Origin: Kribbella aluminosa
GTDB taxonomy: Bacteria; Actinomycetota; Actinomycetes; Propionibacteriales; Kribbellaceae
Reading direction: 5' to 3'
Assembly (NCBI RefSeq): GCF_017876295.1
Contig: NZ_JAGINT010000002.1
Location: forward strand, 3,348,001 to 3,412,000
DNA length: 64,000 nt
A program made the position numbers and the translations under genes. Below, one piece after another: positions 23,395-31,939 of the stretch. Every line of letters begins with the position of its first letter. Position 1 is the first letter of the stretch. Under the pieces are notes generated by a model. That model did not search any database and was not told the origin of the DNA. It saw only the letters and a program-made list of their open reading frames with translations.

Positions 23395-25263
23395 ATGAGT
23401 CCCACCGGCACCATCGATTCCGGCGATTCCGGCACCAACGGGACGGGCGCGAACGCCCGGACCAACGCCATCTCCCGCCGCAACGTGCTCCAGCTGTTCG
23501 GCATCGCCGGTGTCGGCGTGGCCGGCATCGGGTCACTGGAGGCGTGCTCCCCGAGCAAACCGAACGCCAGCGGAGGTGGCGGCAGCAACGCCAGCAAGGA
23601 GTTCCACGGCGCGTACCCGTACCAGTTGCCACCCAAGGGTCACTTCAACTTGGTGAAGGGGGTTACCGACGGCATCCAGGTGGACAGCCCGTACCTCGAT
23701 CTCGTCTATCCGAGCGGTGGTATGTACTACTGGGCGGACAAGAAGTGGGAATGGATGATGGCCGAGTCCGGCACGCTGGACGAGGCGACCAAGACCTACA
23801 CGATGAAGCTCCGCTCCGGCCTGACCTGGAGCGACGGCAAGCCGGTGACCTCGAAGGACGTCGTGTCGACGTTCAACCTGCACTGGCTGATGCGTCAGCA
23901 GTCGTGGACGTTCCTGTCCGACGTCAGCGCCAAGGACGACACCACGGTGACGTTCACCATCGGTACGCCGTCCACCGTGCTGGAGCGCTACATCCTGCGC
24001 GCGCCGATCATGCCGGACTCGGTGTACGGCGAGTGGGCGACCAAGGCCGAGACGATGCGGAAGGCCAAGACCAGCCTGGACAGCGCCGCGGGCAAGCAGC
24101 TCAACGGCGACTTCCAGAAGTTCCGCCCGCAGAACCCGGTCGTGTCGGGTCCGTTCAACTTCGACGTGAAGAACATGACCAATGCCCAGATGGCGCTGGT
24201 CAAGAACGACAAGGGCCTGTTCGCCGACAAGATCACCTTCACCAAGGTCGTTCTGTACAACGGCGAGACGTCCGACATCACGCCGGTCGTGCTGAACAAG
24301 GACGTCGACTACGCCACCCACGGTTTCGCGGTGGCCACCGAGAAGACCCTGCAGTCCAGCGGCTTCCGGATCCTCCGGCCGCCGGTGTACTCGGGTCCGG
24401 CGCTGGTGTTCAACTACACCGCACACCCGGAGCTGGCGGACGCCCGCGTCCGGCAGGCGATCGCCTACATCCTGGACCGCAACGAGAATGGCACCGTCGC
24501 GCTCGGCGACTCCGGCAAGCCGTGCAAGTTCATGGCCGGGTTCTCCGACATCTCGGTCCCGGACTGGATCTCCGACGCCGACCAGAAGAAGCTGCAGGCG
24601 TACGAGAAGGACGAGGCCAAGGCCACGTCGCTGCTGCAGGCAGCCGGCTGGAAGAAGAACGGCGGCAAGTGGACGCTTCCGAACGGTAAGCCGGCCGCCT
24701 ACGACATCAAGTTCCCGACCGAGTTCGCGGACTGGAACCCGGCCGCCACCAACGCGGCCGACCAGCTGAACAAGTTCGGGTTCAACATCACCAAGCGGGG
24801 CATCACCTTCACCCAGCTGAGTCCCGACGTACTGGCAGGCAAGTTCGACTTCGCGATCCAGAGCTGGGGCGCGTCGAGCCACCCGCACCCGTACTTCTCG
24901 TTCGTCCAGGACCTGTACACGTTCAACTACGTGATCGCGGCGAACTCCGGCGGCAAGGGAATGAACTTCCCGCTCAAGCAGACCACCTCGGCCGGTCCGA
25001 TCGACCTGCAGTCCGTGGTGGACAAGTCCGCCCAAGGGCTGGACCTCGAGGCGCAGAAGAAGAACGTCACCGCCGCGGCGGTCGCCTTCAACGAGCTGCT
25101 GCCGATCATCCCGCTCTGGGAGCGCTACGGGAACAACCCGGCGCTCGAGGGCAAGCGGGTGGCGAAGTTCCCGGCCGACGACGACCCGATCCTGAAGAAC
25201 GCGCCGTACGCGGACAACTTCGTGATCATGTACATGTACCAGGGCAAGGTCGCGCCGGTTTAA
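23395..25263 (+). CDS. Family 5 extracellular solute-binding lipoprotein (peptide)
   Basis: The 622-residue SBP_bac_5 protein has a twin-arginine type signal (SRRNVLQLFGIAGVGVAG, residues about 37-54) ending in the lipobox LEAC. Export by Tat followed by lipidation is therefore likely. The body contains the family region GLTWSDGKPVTSKDVVSTFN and later RVRQAIAYILDR. It delivers oligopeptides to the two permeases encoded upstream. ATG 23395 follows AGAAAGGACGAAGG. Placement of the binding protein last, after a small membrane protein, is slightly unusual. Confidence 0.93.
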   Translation: MSPTGTIDSGDSGTNGTGANARTNAISRRNVLQLFGIAGVGVAGIGSLEACSPSKPNASGGGGSNASKEFHGAYPYQLPPKGHFNLVKGVTDGIQVDSPYLDLVYPSGGMYYWADKKWEWMMAESGTLDEATKTYTMKLRSGLTWSDGKPVTSKDVVSTFNLHWLMRQQSWTFLSDVSAKDDTTVTFTIGTPSTVLERYILRAPIMPDSVYGEWATKAETMRKAKTSLDSAAGKQLNGDFQKFRPQNPVVSGPFNFDVKNMTNAQMALVKNDKGLFADKITFTKVVLYNGETSDITPVVLNKDVDYATHGFAVATEKTLQSSGFRILRPPVYSGPALVFNYTAHPELADARVRQAIAYILDRNENGTVALGDSGKPCKFMAGFSDISVPDWISDADQKKLQAYEKDEAKATSLLQAAGWKKNGGKWTLPNGKPAAYDIKFPTEFADWNPAATNAADQLNKFGFNITKRGITFTQLSPDVLAGKFDFAIQSWGASSHPHPYFSFVQDLYTFNYVIAANSGGKGMNFPLKQTTSAGPIDLQSVVDKSAQGLDLEAQKKNVTAAAVAFNELLPIIPLWERYGNNPALEGKRVAKFPADDDPILKNAPYADNFVIMYMYQGKVAPV

Positions 25264-25304
25264 CCAGTGGCGTTCTGACCCATTTGTTTGGTTGGGTCGG
25301 CCGG

Positions 25305-26762
25305 GTGATCAGCATTCGCGAGATCGACCCGGCCGACCTGGCCCTGTTCGACGAGTGGTACGACGCCTTCCGGGCCGGCGCGGTCGCCGGGCGGGAGGCG
25401 CCACTGGTGGAGGGCCGCGAGGCGCTCGGGTACTCGCTGCGCAACCCCGGCCCGTTGAAGACCCGGTGCGCGGTCGGCGCGTTCGAGGACGACCGGGTGC
25501 TCGGCGCGATGCTGTTCGAGTACCGGCTGGCCGACAACCTCGACACGGTCGAGGTCGAGATCGACGTACCGCCGGAGCACCGGCGGCGGGGGATCGGTAG
25601 GGCGCTGTGGCAATGGGCCGTCACCCGGGCGTCGCAGCTCGGGCGGACCATCGTGCAGACCGAGCTCGGGGTGCCCGCGGATCCGTGGCCCGGTGCGGCG
25701 TTCGCATCGCAGCTCGGCTTTGCCGTCGAGCATGTCGAGGAGCATCTCGTCGTACCGCTGCCGTACGACGACCTGCTGCTGGAGGACCTGCGGTCCGCGG
25801 CGGGCCGGCTCGACGGGTACCGGCTGACGTCGTGGGCGGGGGTGTGCCCGTCGGAGTATCGGCAGGAGTACGCGGACCTGCGGACCGCGATGGACCGGGA
25901 CGTGCCGACCGGCGGGATGACCCGCGAGGTGCTGCCGTGGACGGTCGAGAAGCTCGAGACGAGCGAGGCGCGAGTCGACCGCAACTACCTCGCGCTGGTG
26001 ACGATGGCGCACACTCTTGACGGTGCGCCCGCCGGTTACACGCTGATCTTTCTGCCGCGTGCGGACGCCGAGCACGCCCAGCAGGACGACACGCTCGTAC
26101 TGCGGGAGCACCGCGGCCACAACCTCGGCACTTTCCTGAAGCTCGCGAACCTCGCTCAGCTGGCCGAACACCGTACGACGCAACGCTTCCTGCACACCTG
26201 GACGGCGCTGACGAACGCGCCGATGCGCAAGGTCAACGCACGCTTCGGGTTCCGCGCGGTCGAGCAGAACCGGGAACTGGAGCTGGAACTGCCCCGGTTG
26301 CGGCCCGCGGCGCGTGGCGTGATCGTGGACTCGGACGACCAGGTGCTGCTGGTCCGCTTCGAGTTCGCCGACGGGCCGGTGTGGGCGACGCCCGGCGGTG
26401 GCCTGGAGGCCGGTGAGACCATGCTCGAGGGTCTCCGCCGCGAACTGATCGAGGAAGTCGGCCTCAAGGACTTCCCTGACCCACTGCACCTCTGGCACGA
26501 GGAACACGTTGCCGAGGGCCACGCCACCGGGTACGACGGCGTCCTCAACGACTACTTCCTGGTCCGCACCGACCACTTCACCCCCGGCGGATCGCTGAGC
26601 GCCGCCGAACTGCGCGACGAGAACGTCCACGCCGTGCGCTGGTGGTCCCTCGCCGAGCTCGCCGCCCACGATGGCCGGTTCGCCCCGCCTGACCTACCGG
26701 ACCTGCTCCACAAGCTCATCCAGTCCGGCACGCCCGGCACGCCTGCCGAACTCGGCACCTGA
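25305..26762 (+). CDS. GNAT-GNAT-Nudix fusion protein
   Basis: The 485-residue protein contains three catalytic-type modules. GNAT 1 (about 1-160) has VPPEHRRRGIGRALWQWAV. GNAT 2 (about 170-340) has LREHRGHNLGTFLKLANLA and NAPMRKVNARFGFRAVEQN. A C-terminal Nudix domain (about 345-485) has a complete Nudix box, starting GGGLEAGETML and ending RRELIEEVGL. The box has all the conserved Gly, Glu and Arg residues, so hydrolysis of a nucleoside-diphosphate-linked compound is likely. Substrates are unknown. GTG 25305 was chosen where domain sequence begins; TTG 25284 is possible. The gene is not obviously part of the peptide operon 41 bases upstream. Confidence 0.85.
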   Translation: MISIREIDPADLALFDEWYDAFRAGAVAGREAPLVEGREALGYSLRNPGPLKTRCAVGAFEDDRVLGAMLFEYRLADNLDTVEVEIDVPPEHRRRGIGRALWQWAVTRASQLGRTIVQTELGVPADPWPGAAFASQLGFAVEHVEEHLVVPLPYDDLLLEDLRSAAGRLDGYRLTSWAGVCPSEYRQEYADLRTAMDRDVPTGGMTREVLPWTVEKLETSEARVDRNYLALVTMAHTLDGAPAGYTLIFLPRADAEHAQQDDTLVLREHRGHNLGTFLKLANLAQLAEHRTTQRFLHTWTALTNAPMRKVNARFGFRAVEQNRELELELPRLRPAARGVIVDSDDQVLLVRFEFADGPVWATPGGGLEAGETMLEGLRRELIEEVGLKDFPDPLHLWHEEHVAEGHATGYDGVLNDYFLVRTDHFTPGGSLSAAELRDENVHAVRWWSLAELAAHDGRFAPPDLPDLLHKLIQSGTPGTPAELGT

Positions 26763-26770
26763 CTGACATC

Positions 26771-26858
26771 CTCGACAGGACGTCTCCCGGATTCGGGGCC
26801 CGGCACCCGTCACGCCGAGCGTGCGCCTCCGCCGAGCGCGGCGACACGTCCTGTCGAG
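26771..26858. repeat. 88-bp element with 13-bp perfect terminal inverted repeats
   Basis: CTCGACAGGACGT (26771-26783) and ACGTCCTGTCGAG (26846-26858) are perfect inverted repeats enclosing 62 bases without an open frame. It lies between the fusion gene and the aldo/keto reductase gene. It could be a terminator-like long hairpin, a regulator site pair or a miniature mobile element. No target duplication was clear in the flanks. Confidence 0.6.
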
Positions 26859-26940
26859 AATGCACACCTGGGAGGGCGGAGCCCTGCGTGCTGCGGGGCC
26901 CTGTGCCCGGCGGACCGGGGCGCGGCGGTAAGTTCGGTAC

Positions 26941-27933
26941 ATGCGTTCTTCCCAGCTCGGTGACCTGACCGTTTCCAGCCTCGGCCTCGGCTGCATGGGG
27001 ATGTCCCAGTCGTACGGGGTCCGCCAGGACGACGCCGAGTCGATCGCGACGCTGCACGCCGCCGTCGACGCGGGCTGCACGTTCCTCGACACCGCGGACG
27101 TGTACGGCGACGGCGCGAACGAGGAGCTCGTCGGCCGCGCGCTGGCCGGCCGCCGCGACCAGGTGGTGCTCGCGACCAAGTTCGGCTTCAAGCGCCCGGC
27201 CGCGTCCGCGACGGAGGTGCCGACAGTCGTGGACGGCTCCCCGGCGTACGCCGCGCAGGCCCTGGACGCCTCGCTGCGGCGGCTGGGCGTCGACCACATC
27301 GACCTGTGGTACCTGCACCGCCGCGACCCGCAGGTCCCGATCGAGGAGACCGTCGGCGCGATGGCCGCGGCGGTCGAGGCCGGCAAGGTGCGGTACCTCG
27401 GCCTGTCCGAGGTGAACGGCGAGACGGTGCGGGCGGCCCACGCCGTACACCCGATCAGCGCCGTCCAGAGCGAGTGGTCGCTGTGGACGCGCGACCCGGA
27501 GACCGTCGTACTGCCGACACTGCGGGAGCTCGGCATCGGGTTCGTGCCGTTCAGCCCGCTCGGGCGCGGGTTCCTGACCGGGCAGATCAAGTCCGAGGCG
27601 GACTTCCCCGCGGACGACATGCGGCGGGGGCTGCCGCGGTTCCAGGGAGAGAACTTCCAGCGCAACCTCGACCTGGTCGCGCAGGTGCAGGCGCTGGCCG
27701 CGGCCAAGGGCGTGACACCGAGCCAGCTGGCGCTCGCCTGGCTGCTTGCCCAGGGCAATGACGTGGCGCCGATCCCGGGGACCAAGCGGCGGTCGTACCT
27801 GACCGAGAACCTCGGCGCGCTCGACGTCTCGCTGAGCGCCGAGGACCTGGCCGCGCTGGACGCGACGTTCCCGGCGGACGCGGTGGCTGGTCAGCGGTAC
27901 GCCGCGGGCGGGATGAACCTGGTGGGCAAATGA
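26941..27933 (+). CDS. Aldo/keto reductase
   Basis: The 330-residue NADPH-dependent TIM-barrel reductase has the catalytic Asp/Tyr in FLDTADVYGDGANEELVG, Lys in LATKFGF and His in LWYLHRRDP. The C-terminal cofactor segment is PIPGTKRRSYLTEN. Family members reduce aldehydes and ketones; the natural substrate is unknown. It overlaps the following NmrA-type gene by four bases (ATGA), so the two form an operon. It resembles the second aldo/keto reductase at 42614-43588 closely in several stretches, which suggests paralogues. Confidence 0.9.
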   Translation: MRSSQLGDLTVSSLGLGCMGMSQSYGVRQDDAESIATLHAAVDAGCTFLDTADVYGDGANEELVGRALAGRRDQVVLATKFGFKRPAASATEVPTVVDGSPAYAAQALDASLRRLGVDHIDLWYLHRRDPQVPIEETVGAMAAAVEAGKVRYLGLSEVNGETVRAAHAVHPISAVQSEWSLWTRDPETVVLPTLRELGIGFVPFSPLGRGFLTGQIKSEADFPADDMRRGLPRFQGENFQRNLDLVAQVQALAAAKGVTPSQLALAWLLAQGNDVAPIPGTKRRSYLTENLGALDVSLSAEDLAALDATFPADAVAGQRYAAGGMNLVGK

Positions 27934-28751
27934 TCGGCATCACCGGCGCGACCGGGCAGCTCGGGTCGCGGATCGTCGCCCGGCTGACCGGCGTACCGCT
28001 GCGGCTGATCGTGCGCGACCCGGCGCGGGCGCCCGTCCTGCCGGACGTGTCGGTGGCCCAGGCGGCGTACGGCGAGCATGCGGCGTTGCTGTCGGCGCTG
28101 GACGGGGTCGACGTACTGATGTTGCTCAGTGCAACGGAATCGGCGGACCGGGTGGCGTTGCACAAGGCAACGGTCGACGCGGCGGTGGCGGCCGGGGTGC
28201 AGCGGATCGTGTACACCTCGTTCGCCGGGGCGGCGCCGGGGGCGACGTTCACGTTCGCGCGCGACCACTGGCACACCGAGGAGCACATCCGTTCCAGCGG
28301 CGTGGACTTCACGTTCCTGCGGGACAACCTGTACCTCGACTTCGTGCCCGGGTTCGTCGGCACGGACGGCGTCATCCGCGGGCCGGCGGGGGACGGGCGG
28401 GTGGCCGCGGTCGCTCGGGACGACGTGGCCGCGGCTGCTGCCTCCGTGCTGGTCTCCCCGGATCACTCGAGGGCGACGTACGACCTGACCGGACCGTCGG
28501 CCTTCACCCTGGCCGAGGCGGCCGCCGTACTGACCGAGGCCACCGGCCGGAAGGTGCGGTACGAACCGGAGACGCTGGACGAGGCTTACCGGTCGCGGGA
28601 GTCGTACGGCGCGCCGTCGTGGGAGGTGGCCGGCTGGGTGACGTCGTACGCCGCCATCGCGAGCGGGGAGCTGGGCCACGTGTCGACCGCCGTCAAGGAC
28701 CTCACCGGGCAGGACCCGATCGGCCTCGCGGAGTATGTCGGACGCGGGTGA
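27930..28751 (+). CDS. NmrA-like SDR oxidoreductase
   Basis: This 273-residue protein with an NAD(P)-binding Rossmann fold has GITGATGQLGSRIVARL at residues 3-19. It lacks the classical YxxxK motif, as usual for atypical NmrA/quinone-reductase-like members. The middle contains RIVYTSFAGAAPGATFTFAR. It is probably a quinone or aldehyde-type reductase or redox sensor; substrate not visible. It is coupled to the aldo/keto reductase gene and ends 12 bases before recO. Confidence 0.87.
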   Translation: MIGITGATGQLGSRIVARLTGVPLRLIVRDPARAPVLPDVSVAQAAYGEHAALLSALDGVDVLMLLSATESADRVALHKATVDAAVAAGVQRIVYTSFAGAAPGATFTFARDHWHTEEHIRSSGVDFTFLRDNLYLDFVPGFVGTDGVIRGPAGDGRVAAVARDDVAAAAASVLVSPDHSRATYDLTGPSAFTLAEAAAVLTEATGRKVRYEPETLDEAYRSRESYGAPSWEVAGWVTSYAAIASGELGHVSTAVKDLTGQDPIGLAEYVGRG

Positions 28752-28763
28752 GAGACTGGTGGG

Positions 28764-29523
28764 GTGCCGCTCTACCGGGATCAGGCGATCGTGCTGCGCA
28801 CCCAGAAGCTGGGTGAGGCGGACCGGATCGCCACGCTGCTGACCCGCGCCAACGGCAAGGTCCGCGCGGTCGCCAAGGGCGTCCGCCGTACGTCGTCACG
28901 CTTCGGCGCCCGGCTGGAGCCGTTCAGCTACGTCGACCTGCAACTTGCCACCGGCCGGACCCTCGACGTCGTCACCCAGGCCGAGTCGATCGCGGCGTAC
29001 GGCGAGGGCATCGTCAACGACTACGCCCGCTACACCGCCGGCACCGTGCTCCTCGAAACCGCCGACCGCCTGGTAGTAGAAGAGAAGGAACCCTCCATCC
29101 AGCACCACCTTCTGCTGGCCGGCGCCCTCCGAGTCCTCTCCACCGGCGAACGCGACCCCGCCCTGGTCCTCGACTCGTTCCTGTTGAGGTCCCTGTCGAT
29201 CTCCGGCTACGCCCCCTCCTTCGACGACTGCGCCCGCTGCGGCGAACCAGGGCCCCCACCGAGCCTTCAACCCCGCCTCCGGCGGCATGGTCTGCGCCAC
29301 CTGCCGCCCACCCGCCTCAGCCATGCCGGCCCCCGCCACCGTCACCCACCTCTCCGCCCTCCTCACCGGCGACTGGCCCACCGCCCTCCAAGCCGACCCC
29401 CGAACCCGCCGAGAATCCACCGGCCTGATAGCCGCCTTCTTCACCTACCACCAAGAAAACCAACTCCGCTCCCTCCCCCACCTAGACCTAACCCCCGGAG
29501 CAAGAGCCAGCAACAGAACGTGA
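28764..29523 (+). CDS. recO: DNA repair protein RecO, interrupted by a +1 frameshift
   Basis: The N-terminal OB-fold (YRDQAIVLRTQKLGEADRI) and helical part are intact up to CARCGEPG. There a run of five C at 29253-29257 contains one base too many. In the next frame the protein continues HRAFNPASGGMVCATCRPP and on to STGLIAAFFTYHQENQLRSL, a normal RecO C-terminus with the second half of the Cys4 zinc site, stopping at 29523. Unshifted, the frame runs on into proline/arginine-rich nonsense. RecO helps RecF/RecR load RecA and is rarely lost, so a sequence error is likely. GTG 28764 is the start. Confidence 0.88.
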
Positions 29524-29543
29524 CCGCCAGTCACCTACACAAA

Positions 29544-29578
29544 CCAGCCGTGGGCCAGAATCCCGTTTCCGGCTGGCC
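29544..29578. terminator. Hairpin region between convergent recO and PIN genes
   Basis: GGCCAG (29553-29558) pairs with CTGGCC (29573-29578), and CCAGCC (29544-29549) can compete for GGCTGG (29571-29576). An outer pair GTGACCGC/GCGGTCAC spans 29520-29609. With convergent genes on both sides this may act as a bidirectional terminator; there is no U-tract. Confidence 0.35.
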
Positions 29579-29643
29579 GTCCCCGCTCGGGGCGTCAGGT
29601 AGCGGTCACACAGCCAGTTGCAGTCCGGCCCAGCTGGAGCGAG

Positions 29644-30411
29644 TCACTTGCCCTGCTCGGTGTCCTTGACCTTCTCGGCGCTCTGCCCACCCGCGGACTT
29701 CCGCACCTCCGGCGCCGTCTCCGGAGCTTGCGCCGCCGCAGGCCGAGCGACCCCTTCAAGCGCCGTGTACTGAGCGGCCCCTCGCTGGTTGGCAGCCAGC
29801 ACCGGCGAAGTCCCGCGCTGCCCTTCCGGCACAACCGCGTTCAACTTCTGCGCAAACCCCCGAAGCTCCTGCCCCTCAGCCATCACGTCAATCAACGCCG
29901 CCATCATCTTCGGCTCCCGCCGATTGCGACTCACCATCCCCTGCAGGCCCGCCTGCACCCGCTGAGGGTCCTCATTGAGCTTGCGAATCAGGAACTCGTT
30001 CAGCCTCTCGACCCGCATCGCGTGCGGACCGGTCGACGGCGGATAGAAGTCCTTGACGTTGTCGCTGACAAGAACGTCCGACTGACTGTGCACGGCGCCC
30101 GCGAGCACATGCTTGTCCTTTCGATCTGCCAGCATCTGATCCTGCAGTTCCTGCGGTGGGGCTTCTGTCATCGCTCGCTCGAACGCGCCGTTCATCATCG
30201 CGATGCGGCGGTCGATGGCCTTCTCGGACACTCCCGGTGGCCGGTTGCGGTGCATCTCGTCGATCACCTCTTGAGTCCACCGAGGCTCGAAAACGTCCTG
30301 CTCGGCCAGTGACAAAAGTACGTCGGTCGTCAACTGACCTCGGATGACGTTCGCGTCGAGGAACGCGCGCTCAATCTCCCGCGAGTCCGGCCAGTAGGAC
30401 GACTCGGTCAT
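29644..30411 (-). CDS. PIN-domain toxin (VapC-like RNase)
   Basis: The 255-residue protein has a PIN fold in its first 150 residues. Acidic positions are visible in AFLDANVIRG, QEVIDEMHRN, DRKDKHVLAGA and DVLVSDNVKDF, the expected metal-binding set for a Mg-dependent RNase. The C-terminal 100 residues are low-complexity, rich in Ala/Gln/Glu and unusual in length for VapC. It follows the helix-turn-helix gene by four bases, forming a toxin-antitoxin pair. RNA target unknown. The lower GC content of this stretch than its neighbours suggests acquisition. Confidence 0.82.
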   Translation of the reverse strand: MTESSYWPDSREIERAFLDANVIRGQLTTDVLLSLAEQDVFEPRWTQEVIDEMHRNRPPGVSEKAIDRRIAMMNGAFERAMTEAPPQELQDQMLADRKDKHVLAGAVHSQSDVLVSDNVKDFYPPSTGPHAMRVERLNEFLIRKLNEDPQRVQAGLQGMVSRNRREPKMMAALIDVMAEGQELRGFAQKLNAVVPEGQRGTSPVLAANQRGAAQYTALEGVARPAAAQAPETAPEVRKSAGGQSAEKVKDTEQGK

Positions 30412-30415
30412 GGAT

Positions 30416-30826
30416 CTACTCCCCGTCGTCCTCGAGATCGTCGGCCAGCATTTCGTCGAGGATCGCGCGTCGCCGTGCGCGACGCTCGTTGTCCCACTTG
30501 ATCACGTCCGCCAGGCGAACCCAGTCGACGTACTCCGATGACCGGAACGGAATGTCGCCCGCGGCGACGTGCTTCCGCAAATCGTCGCTCCGCATTCCGA
30601 TCGCGTGTGCTGCCTCGTCGATCGGCAACTCCGGCCGCAGCGGCACGACCTTGACCGCCTGGCCCGCCCGCATCGCCTTGAGAACATGCTCTACAGCGCG
30701 ATACACCAGCAGCGGAATCTCTTCTCGCTTCCCGTCAGGCCCAATCACCGCTGGCCCACCGGGCTCAACCTGTCGCTGATCCTCATCCAGCAGGTAGATC
30801 CGCGCGTCTCTCGTTGGTCCGAGCAT
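30416..30826 (-). CDS. Helix-turn-helix antitoxin of the PIN pair
   Basis: This 136-residue protein has a C-terminal excisionase-like helix-turn-helix (LPIDEAAHAIGMRSDDLRKH, then IPFRSSEYVDWVRLADVIKW). A charged tail RRARRRAILDEMLADDLE follows, typical of antitoxins paired with PIN toxins. It would neutralise the toxin and repress the operon. ATG 30826 fits the family, and ATG 30868 upstream in frame is possible. The sequence TACAGT just before the first ATG could be a -10 box, which would favour near-leaderless expression. Confidence 0.8.
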   Translation of the reverse strand: MLGPTRDARIYLLDEDQRQVEPGGPAVIGPDGKREEIPLLVYRAVEHVLKAMRAGQAVKVVPLRPELPIDEAAHAIGMRSDDLRKHVAAGDIPFRSSEYVDWVRLADVIKWDNERRARRRAILDEMLADDLEDDGE

Positions 30827-30952
30827 GTCCCTAACTGTATTCGCCGGCCGGATTCCTCGCGGCTCCATTCCCGATCCCTGTGGACAGGAGGCGCACACAG
30901 GCATCCCGCGGACCGAGCGCGTCCACGTCACACGATGGCCTCGGTAGGCCAG

Positions 30953-31939
30953 TCAACATCCTGACTTGGTGGTGGTCTCGCCTCCGGCAGGGTCGACGAG
31001 GACCGGGACTGCTTCGCCGATGCGTAGTTGGGTGGCGGCTTGTTGGGCCTTTGAGATCTGGCCGGTGTCACCGAGCGTGCTCAGCCAGGTGATATCCCAC
31101 TGCGCCACTGCGGTCACCGGGTACTTGCAATTCGGGAGCTTGTGAGACGTCTTCACGTACCGGTGGCCACAGCTGGGAGAGTTCTTCACGCCCATGGACT
31201 TGTCGTACGGCGTCCCCGGCCCATCACACCGCACCGTACTGCCGTCCCCCATCGACCAGTTGATCGCTTTGACTTGTGCGGTGACGGTGACAGACAGACC
31301 AGGCACACTCGCGCTGCGGACGATCGGACCCCACGTGTTCTCGCTCTTGGTCACCCACATCCAGACCGGCATGTTCACCAGCCCGATCTGTCCGGCACCA
31401 GGCGCCGTCTTGATCAACGGCGGCGCCAACCGCATCTCTGCGATGGCCTGGTAGACGAGGGTTATGGGGTCGGGCACGACTGTGTCTGGCTTCCCCGGCA
31501 ACCACACCCACTTGGTTACGAAGCGCCTGCCGCCGTTGTCCTCGCGAACGCAGGTCCAGATCGCGCCATCGGTGTGTCCTTGCCACGCTGGGTTGCCCTT
31601 CGGAGGCTGCGGCTCGAGTCGCTCTAGGTAGCACTGCTGGGTGTTCGACCAGTTGCCAAGGTTGGATGTGCACGCCTGAGAGGCGCCGCCAAGGAGGCAG
31701 AGTCTTTCAGGTCCTTTCGTAACCGACTTGCCTGGCTTCGTTCCCGGAATCGTCTTGTTGTTCTGTTGGTTCACGACAGCGCGTGGAACCCAGAAGCAGT
31801 TGTGTGGGGTTGGACAGGTGTGGACGAGGTCAACCTTGGGCTTGGGCTCTGCCGCACTCCCCGGCGCGGCCATCCCTAGTGGTGCTGCGGAAACGAAGGA
31901 GAAGGTCGCCAAAACCAACGCGACGAGGCTTTTCAGCAT
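30953..31939 (-). CDS. Secreted cysteine-rich protein of unknown function
   Basis: The 328-residue protein starts with a signal peptide (MLKSLVALVLATFSFVSAAP, then AAPGSAAEP). About ten cysteines follow (CPTPHNC, RLCLLGG, CTSN, CYLE, CVRE, RCDG, CGHR, CKYP, final SGC), suggesting disulfides outside the cell. The tryptophan-rich middle (WMWVTKSENTWGPIV) and SVTVTAQVKAINWSMGDG resemble the PKD-like parts of actinobacterial exported proteins often misnamed ATP/GTP-binding. No catalytic motif is recognised. It overlaps the upstream lipoprotein gene by seven bases, so the two are coexpressed. Confidence 0.75.
   Translation of the reverse strand: MLKSLVALVLATFSFVSAAPLGMAAPGSAAEPKPKVDLVHTCPTPHNCFWVPRAVVNQQNNKTIPGTKPGKSVTKGPERLCLLGGASQACTSNLGNWSNTQQCYLERLEPQPPKGNPAWQGHTDGAIWTCVREDNGGRRFVTKWVWLPGKPDTVVPDPITLVYQAIAEMRLAPPLIKTAPGAGQIGLVNMPVWMWVTKSENTWGPIVRSASVPGLSVTVTAQVKAINWSMGDGSTVRCDGPGTPYDKSMGVKNSPSCGHRYVKTSHKLPNCKYPVTAVAQWDITWLSTLGDTGQISKAQQAATQLRIGEAVPVLVDPAGGETTTKSGC

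Noticed and set aside
29520..29640. A tRNA-like or small RNA structure after recO
   Set aside because: Several short stems can be drawn, but there is no cloverleaf, no T-loop consensus and no CCA end. It is listed only as a weak terminator candidate.
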